NCBI RefSeq assembly: GCF_016461785.1
Contig: NZ_JAEMUH010000001.1
Location: 248,001-312,000 of the forward strand
Reading direction: 5' to 3'
DNA from: Marinomonas ostreistagni
GTDB lineage: Bacteria; Pseudomonadota; Gammaproteobacteria; Pseudomonadales; Marinomonadaceae
Length of the DNA: 64,000 bases
Both the position numbers and the translations under genes were made by a program. The notes under the pieces are model-generated. The model saw only the letters and a list, made by a program, of their open reading frames with translations. It searched no databases and was not told the DNA's origin. Positions 8,967 through 16,709 of the stretch are shown here, one piece after another (the first letter of the stretch is position 1; every line of letters starts with the position of its first letter).

Positions 8967-9872
8967 TTAGTTACAGATCAAAAATTCAAGTAAAGCTTTT
9001 TGTGCATGCAAGCGGTTTTCTGCTTCATCCCATACAACAGAGTCTTGATGATCAATTACTTCCGCTGTTACTTCTTCGCCACGGTGTGCTGGCAAGCAAT
9101 GCATGAATAGGGCGTCAATTTTGGCAAGTGACATCAATTCTTTATTTACTTGGAAGCCATCGAAATCTTGTAGTCGTTGCTCTTGCTCATCTTCTTGTCC
9201 CATAGATGCAAATACATCTGTTACGACAAGATCTGCATCTGCGACTGCTTCTCGGACATTATGGGTCACCGTTACGCAATGTTTATTCTCAGAAAGGATC
9301 TGGTCATTGGGTTCGTAGCCTTTTGGACAAGCAACAACAAGGTTAAAATCAAGCATGTCTGCGGCATTCATGTATGAATGACACATATTGTTACCGTCAC
9401 CAACCCATACAACACGCTTGCCTTCGATAGAGCCACGGTGTTCAAGGTATGTTTGCATATCTGCCAGTAGCTGACATGGATGATAATCATCTGTTAATGC
9501 GTTAATAACAGGTACACTAGAGTTTGCTGCAAATGTTTCAACCATTTGGTGATCGAAAGTGCGGATCATTACAGCATCAACCATGCTTGAAATAACACGA
9601 GCGCTGTCTTCAACAGGTTCACCGCGACCAAGTTGGGTGTCACGTGGTGATAGGAATAGAGCGTGTCCGCCAAATTGTGCCATACCTGCTTCAAAAGATA
9701 CGCGGGTTCGTGTGGATGATTTCTCAAAAATCATCGCAAGAACTTTGTTCTTCATTGGTTCGTATAGCGTGCCTTCACGGTGCATTTTTTTAAGTTCAAT
9801 GGCACGTGAAAGTAGTTGCTTTAGCTCGTCAGACGATAGGTCTTTCAGAGTCAAAAAATGTCTCGGCGACAC
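8967..9872 (-). CDS. argF: ArgF, ornithine carbamoyltransferase
   Basis: Makes citrulline from ornithine and carbamoyl phosphate in arginine synthesis. The carbamoyl-phosphate loop is [10 protein letters not shown] (family S-T-R-T-R), followed by [11 protein letters not shown], the ornithine-site region [15 protein letters not shown] and the catalytic cysteine loop [12 protein letters not shown]. 301 residues, the usual anabolic length. I chose the GTG at 9872, preceded by AGGAG, giving [17 protein letters not shown]; the reading frame stays open to 9992, but that extension covers the promoter and a 21-bp direct repeat and is rejected. Confidence 0.95.
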   Translation of the reverse strand: MSPRHFLTLKDLSSDELKQLLSRAIELKKMHREGTLYEPMKNKVLAMIFEKSSTRTRVSFEAGMAQFGGHALFLSPRDTQLGRGEPVEDSARVISSMVDAVMIRTFDHQMVETFAANSSVPVINALTDDYHPCQLLADMQTYLEHRGSIEGKRVVWVGDGNNMCHSYMNAADMLDFNLVVACPKGYEPNDQILSENKHCVTVTHNVREAVADADLVVTDVFASMGQEDEQEQRLQDFDGFQVNKELMSLAKIDALFMHCLPAHRGEEVTAEVIDHQDSVVWDEAENRLHAQKALLEFLICN

Positions 9873-9930
9873 GATATTGCTCCTGTCAAAATTCAACCAA
9901 TAATATAAGGAATCAGCCAATTTAATACAC

Positions 9931-9972
9931 AGGTCGCCTGTAGTAAAGAGTAGGTCGCCTGTAATAAAGATT
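9931..9972. promoter_or_regulatory. Tandem 21-bp repeats resembling Pseudomonas-type ArgR half-sites
   Basis: Two adjacent 21-base direct repeats (18 of 21 identical), each reading GGTCGC-N8-AA-N5 on the plus strand. The Pseudomonas ArgR (AraC-type) consensus is two direct repeats of TGTCGC-N8-AA-N5, also 21 bases, so each copy matches at five of six core bases plus the AA and the spacing. They end about 60 bases upstream of the argF start, near where its promoter should be (TATATT at about 9899-9904 on the minus strand). Arginine control of argF is inferred. Confidence 0.6.
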
Positions 9973-10111
9973 GATTCTACTAAAAAGGGCATTCATCAAG
10001 GGTTTTACTGGTATGAGGGTTGTAAAATTAATAAACATCCCCATACTTCACTGAAAATACACCCTACAAGTCGCAGTTTATTAAGCGACAGAATCATGAG
10101 GTTTACCGATC

Positions 10112-10444
10112 GTGAGCAATACTATTGAGACAATCAAAGAACAGATTAATAACAACCCAATTTTGCTTTACATGAAAGGCACACCACGTATGCCCCAGTG
10201 TGGCTTTTCTGCGCAAACTGTTCAAGCACTGATGGCATGTGGTGAGCGTTTTGCGTTTGTGAATATTCTTGAAAATCCAGATATCCGTGCAGAGCTACCG
10301 AAGTACGCTAATTGGCCAACGTTCCCTCAGCTTTGGGTGAAAGGTGAGTTGATTGGAGGATGTGATATCGTTGTTGAGATGGCTCAAAATGGCGAGTTAC
10401 AAACTTTGATTACTGAAGCTGCTGAAGAGCAAGACAGCGAGTAA
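10112..10444 (+). CDS. grxD: GrxD, monothiol CGFS glutaredoxin
   Basis: 110-residue monothiol glutaredoxin that binds and transfers [2Fe-2S] clusters with BolA partners. The active-site C30-G-F-S33 follows the family's MKGTPRMPQ, and the glutathione-site segments WPTFPQLWVKGELIGGCDIV are intact. GTG start at 10112 with TGAGG 9 bases upstream. Single gene, with a terminator directly after it. Confidence 0.97.
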   Translation: MSNTIETIKEQINNNPILLYMKGTPRMPQCGFSAQTVQALMACGERFAFVNILENPDIRAELPKYANWPTFPQLWVKGELIGGCDIVVEMAQNGELQTLITEAAEEQDSE

Positions 10445-10463
10445 AGTTGCCTGGAAATGTGTT

Positions 10464-10500
10464 AAAAATGCCTCACGAATCCGTTCATGAGGCATTTTTT
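10464..10500. terminator. Bidirectional terminator after grxD
   Basis: 12-bp arms AAAAATGCCTCA / TGAGGCATTTTT with a loop of about 12 bases and a T run; serves grxD and the convergent glyoxalase-like gene, whose stop codon overlaps the T run. Confidence 0.85.
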
Positions 10501-10891
10501 AAACTTCATAAAGTTCTAACGGAAGCCCGTCTGGGTCTTGGAAAAATGTAAAGCGCTTACCTGTGATTTCATCTAAGCGAATGTTTTCTACAGAAATGCC
10601 TTGCCTAATTAAATAGTTCACCGTCTCATCCAGTTTTGTTGTCTTAAAAGCTAGATGTCTTAGTCCTTGCGCTTCTGGAAATGAAGCCCTCACTGGAGCG
10701 TCAGGAAACGAAAACAGCTCAATTTGTGTGTGCTCGTCAACAGCCATATCCAGTTTATATGAATCGCGTTCTTGCCGGTAAGTTTCCTGAATGATCTTAA
10801 AACCTAATTGCTCATGATAGAAGGCTTTCGAGCGCTGATAGTCAGAGCAAATAATGGCGACATGATGTATTCCACTAACTAGAAATCCCAT
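10499..10891 (-). CDS. gloA2: YaeR/GloA2-type VOC superfamily protein
   Basis: 130-residue vicinal-oxygen-chelate protein. It matches the YaeR subfamily closely: GIHHVAIICSDYQRSKAFYHEQLGF at the start (read in two blocks), QIELFSFPDAP, GLRHLAFKTTKLDE and KRFTFFQDPDGLPLELYEV at the end. Metal ligands H8, E (IELFSF), H (LRHLAF) and the terminal LELYE glutamate are all present. Glyoxalase activity is not established for this subfamily. It starts 7 bases after the LysR gene on the same strand and could share its transcript. Confidence 0.85.
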   Translation of the reverse strand: MGFLVSGIHHVAIICSDYQRSKAFYHEQLGFKIIQETYRQERDSYKLDMAVDEHTQIELFSFPDAPVRASFPEAQGLRHLAFKTTKLDETVNYLIRQGISVENIRLDEITGKRFTFFQDPDGLPLELYEV

Positions 10892-10897
10892 AATCCT

Positions 10898-11854
10898 TTA
10901 TTGCCCATAGCTTTGAGATTTTAGCTCATTAGCAAGCTCAATGACCTGCTTTCTAAACCATATATGGCTAGCATCATGGTGTAGCAAAGGGCTCCAAATC
11001 ATTTTCAACTCAATGGGAGGGATTGCAAAAGGAGGCTCAAGGATAACCAAGTCAGGGTTGTTCCGGTTAATTAATGCGACCTTCCGTGGAAGTGTGGCAA
11101 TAAGGTCTTGCTCTAAAGCCAAATGCATCGCAGTGTGATAGCTACGCGTAAATACTCGAATGCTGCGCTTACGCCCTTGCCTTTGCAGAGCTTCGTCAAC
11201 CCAGCCAAGCTTTTGAACATCTGTAGGATCCATTCCTACACCGACCCCGAAGCCTGTTTTACTTACCCAAATATGTTGCGCTTCTAGGTATGTCTCAAGA
11301 GTGAAATTTTGAGCGATGGGATTGTCGGCAGCCATCATGCAGACAAAAGTATCCAACCACACACTTTTTTCATGGAAAGACTGTGGTAGCTCTTCGAAAC
11401 GGTTAATTGCCATATCAATTTTCCCCGCTTCCACATCATGAAATGTCACGTCACTTGGGGTCATAATATCTATGGTGATACCTGGTGCGTTTTCACGTAA
11501 CCGATTAAGTAATCTTGGGATGACCGTAGAAGCAGCATAATCACTTGCCATAACTCGGAAGACGCGGGTCGAAGTTTTTTCATTAAAATCCGCTTCAGGT
11601 TGTAAGGCTTCTTCTAACTCCAGCAGTACTTTTCTTACAATCGGCTGTAGGCGAATAGCTTTTTCTGTGGGCTTCATGCCTTCACTGGTGCGCACTAACA
11701 GTGGGTCATTAAGCAGGTCTCGTAACCTTTTCAGTCCGTTGCTCATGGCTGGTTGAGTGATGTTGAGCTTGTTTGCAGAGCGAGTCACATTGCACTCACG
11801 CAATAAAACGTCTAAGTAAATAAGTAAATTAAGGTCTATCTTATTTATATTCAT
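10898..11854 (-). CDS. LysR-family transcriptional regulator
   Basis: 318-residue LysR regulator of the NodD/LeuO-like group (start NINKIDLNLLIYLDVLLRE, helix-turn-helix NVTRSANKLNITQPAMSNGLKRL across residues 22-45). The effector-binding domain runs from about residue 90 (RVFRVMASDYAAS) to the end. The ATG at 11854 gives the standard family start; an open frame to 11914 is ignored. The target is unknown. Nearest candidates are the downstream VOC gene and the upstream ldhA gene, both on the same strand, so no divergent target is offered by position. Confidence 0.85.
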   Translation of the reverse strand: MNINKIDLNLLIYLDVLLRECNVTRSANKLNITQPAMSNGLKRLRDLLNDPLLVRTSEGMKPTEKAIRLQPIVRKVLLELEEALQPEADFNEKTSTRVFRVMASDYAASTVIPRLLNRLRENAPGITIDIMTPSDVTFHDVEAGKIDMAINRFEELPQSFHEKSVWLDTFVCMMAADNPIAQNFTLETYLEAQHIWVSKTGFGVGVGMDPTDVQKLGWVDEALQRQGRKRSIRVFTRSYHTAMHLALEQDLIATLPRKVALINRNNPDLVILEPPFAIPPIELKMIWSPLLHHDASHIWFRKQVIELANELKSQSYGQ

Positions 11855-11952
11855 GATTCTTATGCGCACTATAAGTCTAATAACTGGATGCGAATAATTG
11901 TATTGCGAAGCCAAGAAAGTACAAGCTTTTTAGAAGATGAAATAAGAATAGA

Positions 11953-11996
11953 AAATGGCCTTATTTATTGAGGTGTTTCAATAAATAAGGCCATTT
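11953..11996 (-). terminator. ldhA terminator with a 19-bp perfect stem
   Basis: AAATGGCCTTATTTATTGA and its exact complement separated by 6 bases, directly after the ldhA stop. On the minus strand the stem ends in a short T-rich tract. Its length is unusual but position and T tract fit a terminator. Confidence 0.7.
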
Positions 11997-12003
11997 GGAA
12001 GGA

Positions 12004-13008
12004 TTAGTGTTTGTTAGTCAGCTCTCTTAAAAAATGTTCTGGAGCGTCATTCAGTTGAGCTAAGTTTTCAAGGGTTGTGTCTGCAATATGCCTCAGTGCA
12101 ATGTCTGTAAAATAACCCTGATGCCCTGTGACGATGACATTTGGAAAGGTTAGCAGTAACTGGAACACGCTGTCATAAATGATATGATCGGACATGTCTT
12201 CAAAGAAAAATTTACCTTCTTGCTCATACACATCAAGTCCTAGGTGGCCGATTTTTCCATTGTAAAGACCATCTATGGCTTCTTGTGCATTCACTAAAGC
12301 GCCTCGGCTAGTGTTGATGATCATGACGCCATTTTTCATTTTATCTAACGAGGTTTTGTTGATTAAATGATGTGTAGACGCATTTAAAGGGCAGTGAAGG
12401 CTAATTATGTCACTGTCTGCATAAAGGGTTTCGAGATCGACATATTCAGCACCATACTCAATCAGTTCATCATTTGGCGCTAAGTCGTAACAAATAACGC
12501 GACAACCAAACCCCGCCATAATTCGACAAAAAGCTTGGCCTATTCGTCCTGTACCAATACAACCAACGGTCTTTCCTTCTAAATTGAACCCCATGAGCCC
12601 TTCAAGAGCAAAGTTCCCTTCTTTAACTCGATGATATGCTCTGTGAATCTTTCTGTTTAAGGTTAAGATCAGTGCGACTGCGTGCTCTGCTACAGATGTA
12701 GGACTATAATCTGGTACATGAAACACCGGTATGGCAAGCGCTTTGGCGCAATATAAGTCAACGTTGTTATAGCCTGCGCAACGTAATGCAACAGCTTTTA
12801 TACCAAAAGTTGATAGTTGCTCAAGGATGTCTCTACTCAAGTCATCATTTACAAAGCATGAGATGGCGTCAAAACCATTGGCCAACGAGACAGTTTCACT
12901 GCTAAGTCTGCTTTCAAAAAAAAACAGCTCAACATCACTGCTATTTTGTGTTGCAGCCTCTAGTGTGCGTTTATCGTATGGTTTACATGAGAACACTGCG
13001 ACTTTCAT
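12004..13008 (-). CDS. ldhA: D-lactate dehydrogenase (2-hydroxyacid dehydrogenase family)
   Basis: NADH-dependent fermentative D-lactate dehydrogenase of 334 residues. The Rossmann motif is G152-x-G-x-x-G157 (GCIGTGRIGQ), and the catalytic triad falls at R235 (NTSRGALVN), E264 (VYEQE) and H296 (VTGHQGYFT), the same numbers as in E. coli LdhA. The ATG at 13008 has a strong AGGAGGG 4-10 bases upstream. Single gene, ended by the long hairpin after its stop. Confidence 0.93.
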   Translation of the reverse strand: MKVAVFSCKPYDKRTLEAATQNSSDVELFFFESRLSSETVSLANGFDAISCFVNDDLSRDILEQLSTFGIKAVALRCAGYNNVDLYCAKALAIPVFHVPDYSPTSVAEHAVALILTLNRKIHRAYHRVKEGNFALEGLMGFNLEGKTVGCIGTGRIGQAFCRIMAGFGCRVICYDLAPNDELIEYGAEYVDLETLYADSDIISLHCPLNASTHHLINKTSLDKMKNGVMIINTSRGALVNAQEAIDGLYNGKIGHLGLDVYEQEGKFFFEDMSDHIIYDSVFQLLLTFPNVIVTGHQGYFTDIALRHIADTTLENLAQLNDAPEHFLRELTNKH

Positions 13009-13160
13009 AGGCCCTCCTAGGAGCATGTTGAATTTGTAATATAGAGTGCTTCACTGTCTTTGCGAATAGCAATGCAATGCTAATTGACTTATCTCAAATG
13101 AGTTGTCTAACTGGCTCATGATATTTAATTTATAAAGTTACAAAAAATGCTGTGATTGCA

Positions 13161-13190
13161 TTGACCCCACTAGCAAAACAATCTTACAAT
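13161..13190 (+). promoter_or_regulatory. Sigma-70 promoter of the first csp gene
   Basis: TTGACC at 13161-13166 and TACAAT at 13185-13190 with an 18-base spacer, each five of six to consensus. Transcription would begin near 13197, giving a leader of about 150 nucleotides, close to that of E. coli cspA. Confidence 0.6.
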
Positions 13191-13216
13191 CAAGATGTTT
13201 AAATAATTGGCGCTAT

Positions 13217-13312
13217 TTATGTACAGTGTCCCTTGCGGCCAAATACGGTTAGTCCTGTTTTGTCATAAGTAATACCGAGTTTTTTAAGCACTACCCGTTG
13301 TAGCAATACAAC
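13217..13312 (+). promoter_or_regulatory. Candidate cold-shock leader elements (cold-box-like motif and GNRA hairpin)
   Basis: TTATGTACAGT at 13217-13227 matches the E. coli cold box TGACGTACAGA at 8 of 11 positions and lies about 20 bases after the predicted transcript start. A hairpin GTTGTA-GCAA-TACAAC at 13297-13312 has a GNRA loop and lies 35 bases before the start codon. Thermosensing is inferred. Confidence 0.4.
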
Positions 13313-13346
13313 ATTAATAAAACTTATTTCAAACAGGAATATCATC

Positions 13347-13556
13347 ATGTCAGACGTAGTTACTGGTACAGTTAAATTTTTCAACGAAACTAAAGGTTTT
13401 GGTTTCATTACTCAAGAATCTGGTCCAGACGTATTCGTTCACTTCTCAGCGATCGACGTACCAGGCTTCAAAACTCTAGCTGAAGGTCAAAAAGTTGAGT
13501 TTCAAGTAGCTCAAGGTAAAAAAGGCCCAGAAGCTCAAAACGTTAAACCTCTATAA
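13347..13556 (+). CDS. CspA-family cold-shock protein
   Basis: 69-residue single cold-shock domain that binds single-stranded nucleic acid and melts RNA structure. RNP1 is KGFGFI and RNP2 is VFVHFSAI; the C-terminal [10 protein letters not shown] is typical. AGGA lies 9 bases before the ATG. A terminator follows at once, so it is monocistronic. Whether it is cold-induced cannot be told from the protein, but the long leader favours it. Confidence 0.96.
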   Translation: MSDVVTGTVKFFNETKGFGFITQESGPDVFVHFSAIDVPGFKTLAEGQKVEFQVAQGKKGPEAQNVKPL

Positions 13557-13578
13557 TCTATAGAAGTAATCGTTTCTC

Positions 13579-13606
13579 GAAAGGCAGCTTTAAGCTGCCT
13601 TTTTTG
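13579..13606. terminator. Terminator after the first csp gene
   Basis: AAAGGCAGCTT-TAAGCTGCCTTT inverted repeat with six T residues; also positioned to end the convergent TSUP gene. Confidence 0.85.
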
Positions 13607-13635
13607 TTGTCTGTAAAGTGCTCGATCTTAGTTTT

Positions 13636-14397
13636 TTATTCGCTAAGCAGGGCTGCCAAACTACCGATGATAGTCATAATAAATAGAAACCACTTCAACT
13701 GAGATGTTTTAGCTCTAATGGCAAACTTTACAGCTATCATTGAGCCTAGCATCGTACCGACTGCCAAAATTAGTCCAGGCTGCCAACGAACCTGATCATT
13801 CCAGATAAATACAATCAGTGCTAGGAGCGTGAAGGATAGGGTGCAAACCATTTTCAAAGCATTGGTTGTCACTAAGTCGTATCTCAAAGTGCCAGCGAGT
13901 GCAGCAATTAAGACAAACCCCACCCCAGCTTGTACAAAACCCCCATAAATACCTGCAAGAAAGAGTGCATACCATGCACTAGGCTTTTCTGAGACAGAAA
14001 AAGCTTTAGTGCCTTCGGGAGGCACAATAACACTAGGCTTGACCAGCATTACCACAGTCATGCTGATCATGGCCATCAAGAGTAGGGGTTTGAGATAGCT
14101 CTCTGGTGAAAAGGAAGCTAACAGGCCTCCGATGAGTCCCCCGATAAGTGTAGGTGTTAGCACGGGCAGGACATCAGAGCGCTTTATCTTTCCTGCACGG
14201 TGAAACCCTTTGACTCCAACGATTCCCTGCATAAAAACCGCTACTCGATTGGTGGCGTTTGCTACATCTGCAGGCATTCCCATTATCATTAAAGCTGGAA
14301 GGGTTAGGTTTGAACCACCACCAGCAAGAGTGTTGATGATCCCTGCTATAAATCCTGTAGCAATTAATAGGGTGATATATGTCGCGCTTAGTTCCAA
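13636..14397 (-). CDS. TSUP (TauE/SafE) family membrane permease
   Basis: 253-residue integral membrane protein with about eight hydrophobic segments. The family's first repeat is clear: FIAGIINTLAGGGSNLTLPALM near the N-terminus (in two blocks) and the matching GIYGGFVQAGVGFVLIAAL in the second half. Members export sulfite, sulfoacetate or related organosulfur anions; the substrate here is unknown. TTG start at 14397, supported by GGAGGG 7 bases upstream. It diverges from the porin gene. Confidence 0.85.
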   Translation of the reverse strand: MELSATYITLLIATGFIAGIINTLAGGGSNLTLPALMIMGMPADVANATNRVAVFMQGIVGVKGFHRAGKIKRSDVLPVLTPTLIGGLIGGLLASFSPESYLKPLLLMAMISMTVVMLVKPSVIVPPEGTKAFSVSEKPSAWYALFLAGIYGGFVQAGVGFVLIAALAGTLRYDLVTTNALKMVCTLSFTLLALIVFIWNDQVRWQPGLILAVGTMLGSMIAVKFAIRAKTSQLKWFLFIMTIIGSLAALLSE

Positions 14398-14882
14398 AGA
14401 GTACCCTCCACATTTTTTAGATTATAGAAACAAAGTTGTTTGGAAGTATCTCATTTCTCTCTAAAAACGTGTAAGAAAAATGACCCGCACAAGCTGGGAT
14501 ATTTTATGCTTTAGGGTGCATTATGTAAGAAAGATGCATTCTGGTTCGTTTTTTTTCATATCAATTTCGTATTTTTGGAAATAGATGCTGATTTGTTTTC
14601 GATCTATTTGCATTAATGAAGTGTTTTCTTACCCCTTTTGGATGAAAGAGTTATGCTTTTATTATTAAGTTATTGAAATATATTGTAATTTTTATTTTTT
14701 CATGTTTTCAGGATATTACTTTTTTGAAACTTAGTACGAAAAATGTACCTATGGTGAATTGAGAGTGCAAATAACTTGCGCAGTATTGATTAAAAATGGA
14801 CGAATATTACATTGTCGTTAAGTGGCTTGCACAGTTCGAGCGCTGTACATAATAAGTGAATCAACAGAAAGGAAACCGATTT
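14398..14882. other. Long AT-rich regulatory gap before the porin gene
   Basis: 485 bases without a gene between divergent TSUP and porin starts. A weak promoter candidate is TTGATT (14786-14791), 16 bases, TACATT (14808-14813). The best structure is the dyad listed separately at 14828-14849. The left 250 bases are very AT-rich with no clear signal. Confidence 0.5.
14828..14849. promoter_or_regulatory. Imperfect palindrome upstream of the porin gene
   Basis: TGCACAG-N8-CTGTACA (six of seven arm positions complementary), 33 bases before the porin start. The symmetry and spacing fit an operator for a dimeric regulator; its identity is unknown. Confidence 0.4.
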
Positions 14883-15818
14883 ATGAAAAAGACTCTTGTT
14901 GCTATCGCAGTTTCAAGTGCCGCATTAACTTCAGTATCTGCTTTTGCAGCTGAAGATACAGTTAACTTCGATGTTTACGGTAACATCCAGTTAGTGTATG
15001 CAGACTCTGATTCAAACGACTCTGAAATTACTGACAATGGTTCTACTTTTGGATTCCAAGGTAGCACTGCAATCAGTGATGATCTAACGGGTTTCTTCAA
15101 GTACGAGCTTGAAGCTGACGCGGATGAGAAAACAAGCGATATCGATGTTAATCTTGATCAAGCATACGTTGGTCTACAAGGTGGCTTCGGTAAAGTGCAA
15201 GTTGGTTCATTCGATAGCATCTACAACAATGCTATTCAAGATACTTATGACCAATTCGAATACTACGGTGTGACTAACGCTGGTCTAACGGATGAAGGCG
15301 ATACAATCGCTTACTTCTCTCCATCAATGGGTGGTTTTGAAGTTCAACTTTCTGCTCAATTCAAAGGCAAGGCAGAAACTGAAGTTAGTGACGGTACTAC
15401 AGAAGATGGTACAGCTCTAACTGCAGTGGTTAAATACTCTGTTGACGCGCTTACTATCGCTGCTGGTTACGATAGCCTAGAAAATGATGTTGCTCGTTCT
15501 GCAGCTGATTCTGCAACTTACGGTGTAAGTGCTACATTCCAAGCAACGCCAGCGCTTTCTGTTGGTGCTAAATGGGAAGAAGAAGAAGATGAAAACACTA
15601 TTCTTGGTCTAGCTGCACGCTTCAACTACGGTGCGGGTGATGTTTACGGTACTTACCAAAACGTTGATCCTGATGCTGTAGGTTCTGATGATTACAACGA
15701 GTACGGTGTAGGCGCGACTTACAACCTAGCTTCTAACATGTACGTTTACGGTGAATTTGGCCAAACTGGTTCATCTGAAGACGACATCACAGCAGTAGGT
15801 GCAACTTACCTATTCTAA
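14883..15818 (+). CDS. Gram-negative general porin
   Basis: 311-residue outer-membrane beta-barrel. A signal peptide covers residues 1-22 (MKKTLVAIAVSSAALTSVSA), then the porin first strand VNFDVYGNIQLVY. The sequence alternates short amphipathic strands with Asp/Glu-rich loops, contains the family pattern AYVGLQGGFGKVQVGSFDS, and ends in the barrel signature with terminal Phe (AVGATYLF). Codon choice is more restricted than in neighbours, typical of a highly expressed gene. AAAGGAAA precedes the ATG; an in-frame start at 14856 would precede the signal peptide and is rejected. Confidence 0.93.
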   Translation: MKKTLVAIAVSSAALTSVSAFAAEDTVNFDVYGNIQLVYADSDSNDSEITDNGSTFGFQGSTAISDDLTGFFKYELEADADEKTSDIDVNLDQAYVGLQGGFGKVQVGSFDSIYNNAIQDTYDQFEYYGVTNAGLTDEGDTIAYFSPSMGGFEVQLSAQFKGKAETEVSDGTTEDGTALTAVVKYSVDALTIAAGYDSLENDVARSAADSATYGVSATFQATPALSVGAKWEEEEDENTILGLAARFNYGAGDVYGTYQNVDPDAVGSDDYNEYGVGATYNLASNMYVYGEFGQTGSSEDDITAVGATYLF

Positions 15819-15939
15819 TCCCTTGCCTCTAAGTGGATTATGTTTACTCTAAGGCTCCTAAGGGAGCCTTATGTTAAATGTGATCATTCAAGGTTCCACA
15901 TGTCCTTTTTCGTTCGGAGATAGACTGACTGGAACATTT

Positions 15940-15974
15940 AGGCACTAGGCGCTTAGTCTAGTGCCTTTTTTTTA
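15940..15974 (+). terminator. Porin transcript terminator
   Basis: AGGCACTAG / CTAGTGCCT 9-bp stem with a 9-base loop and nine T residues. A second, T-poor hairpin (AAGGCTCC-TAAG-GGAGCCTT at 15851-15870) lies nearer the stop and may protect the 3' end. Confidence 0.8.
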
Positions 15975-16049
15975 TTACTGATCAATGTTGCTTACACCTT
16001 CGAAATATTTATAGACTAGGTAGACTATAAATTGAACAGGTAGTAGCTC

Positions 16050-16697
16050 ATGCTCAACATGGATTTCTCTGAACCTGTACTCTTGAATGCACGACAGTTG
16101 GAGTGGGTATCCAGCCCTATGCCCGGTGTGGATAGAAAGCCTCTTGCTAGAGAAGACGCGGAGCGAGGTCATGCAACCAGCATTGTTCGCTACGCGCCAG
16201 ATTCAGTCTTTCGTCCCCATCCTCATCCTTTAGGAGAAGAGATTTTGGTGCTTTCGGGGGAGTTTTGTGATGAGACAGGGTGTTTTCCGGCAGGTACTTA
16301 TTTTCGAAACCCACCAGGTTCAAGTCATGCTCCTTTCAGTCCAAAGGGCTGTATCTTGTTCGTAAAACTGCATCAATTTCAGCCTTTAGATACTCTGCAA
16401 GTGGTTTCGAAGGCTCAGGCATTTCATGAGTTGCCACCACGTAAATATATTCCTCTACATGAATATGAGGCAGAAAAGGTTGGCTTTCTTCGGCTTGATG
16501 TAGGGGATGGGAAGGCTTTTAAATCGTTACTGCCAGTTGATGATGGCGCGATTGAGTTGCTAGTGGTAAGTGGCTCTATCCGTTATGGTGAACATTCATA
16601 TCCGTCACTAAGTTGGTTGCGTTTCCCTGTGTTAGACTGGCATGCATTCTCTATCTTAGAACAAAGCATCTTGTGGGTTAAGCAAGGTCACTTTTAA
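16050..16697 (+). CDS. ChrR-type cupin domain protein
   Basis: 215-residue protein made of two cupin-like halves. The first holds the metal-site pattern HPHPLGEEILVLSGEF with H-x-H and E, then GTYFRNPPGSSHAPFS; the second half is a degenerate repeat (IELLVVSGSIRYGEHSYPSLSWLRFP). It resembles the C-terminal cupin of ChrR anti-sigma factors, but no N-terminal zinc anti-sigma domain and no adjacent ECF sigma gene are present, so an anti-sigma role is not supported. It precedes the FAH-family gene by 12 bases and is probably co-transcribed with it. Confidence 0.75.
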   Translation: MLNMDFSEPVLLNARQLEWVSSPMPGVDRKPLAREDAERGHATSIVRYAPDSVFRPHPHPLGEEILVLSGEFCDETGCFPAGTYFRNPPGSSHAPFSPKGCILFVKLHQFQPLDTLQVVSKAQAFHELPPRKYIPLHEYEAEKVGFLRLDVGDGKAFKSLLPVDDGAIELLVVSGSIRYGEHSYPSLSWLRFPVLDWHAFSILEQSILWVKQGHF

Positions 16698-16709
16698 CCA
16701 AGGAATATT

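Larger units (their letters stand above)
13009..13346. other. Intergenic region between ldhA and the first csp gene
   Basis: 338 bases holding the ldhA promoter side on the left and, on the right, the csp promoter and its long leader. I see no further gene. Confidence 0.6.

Noticed and set aside
9873..9992. N-terminal 40-residue extension of ArgF
   Set aside because: The open frame covers the promoter region and the 21-bp repeats; the GTG at 9872 has AGGAG and gives the normal protein length.
16050..16697. Anti-sigma factor ChrR
   Set aside because: Only the cupin part is present; no zinc anti-sigma domain and no ECF sigma gene next to it.
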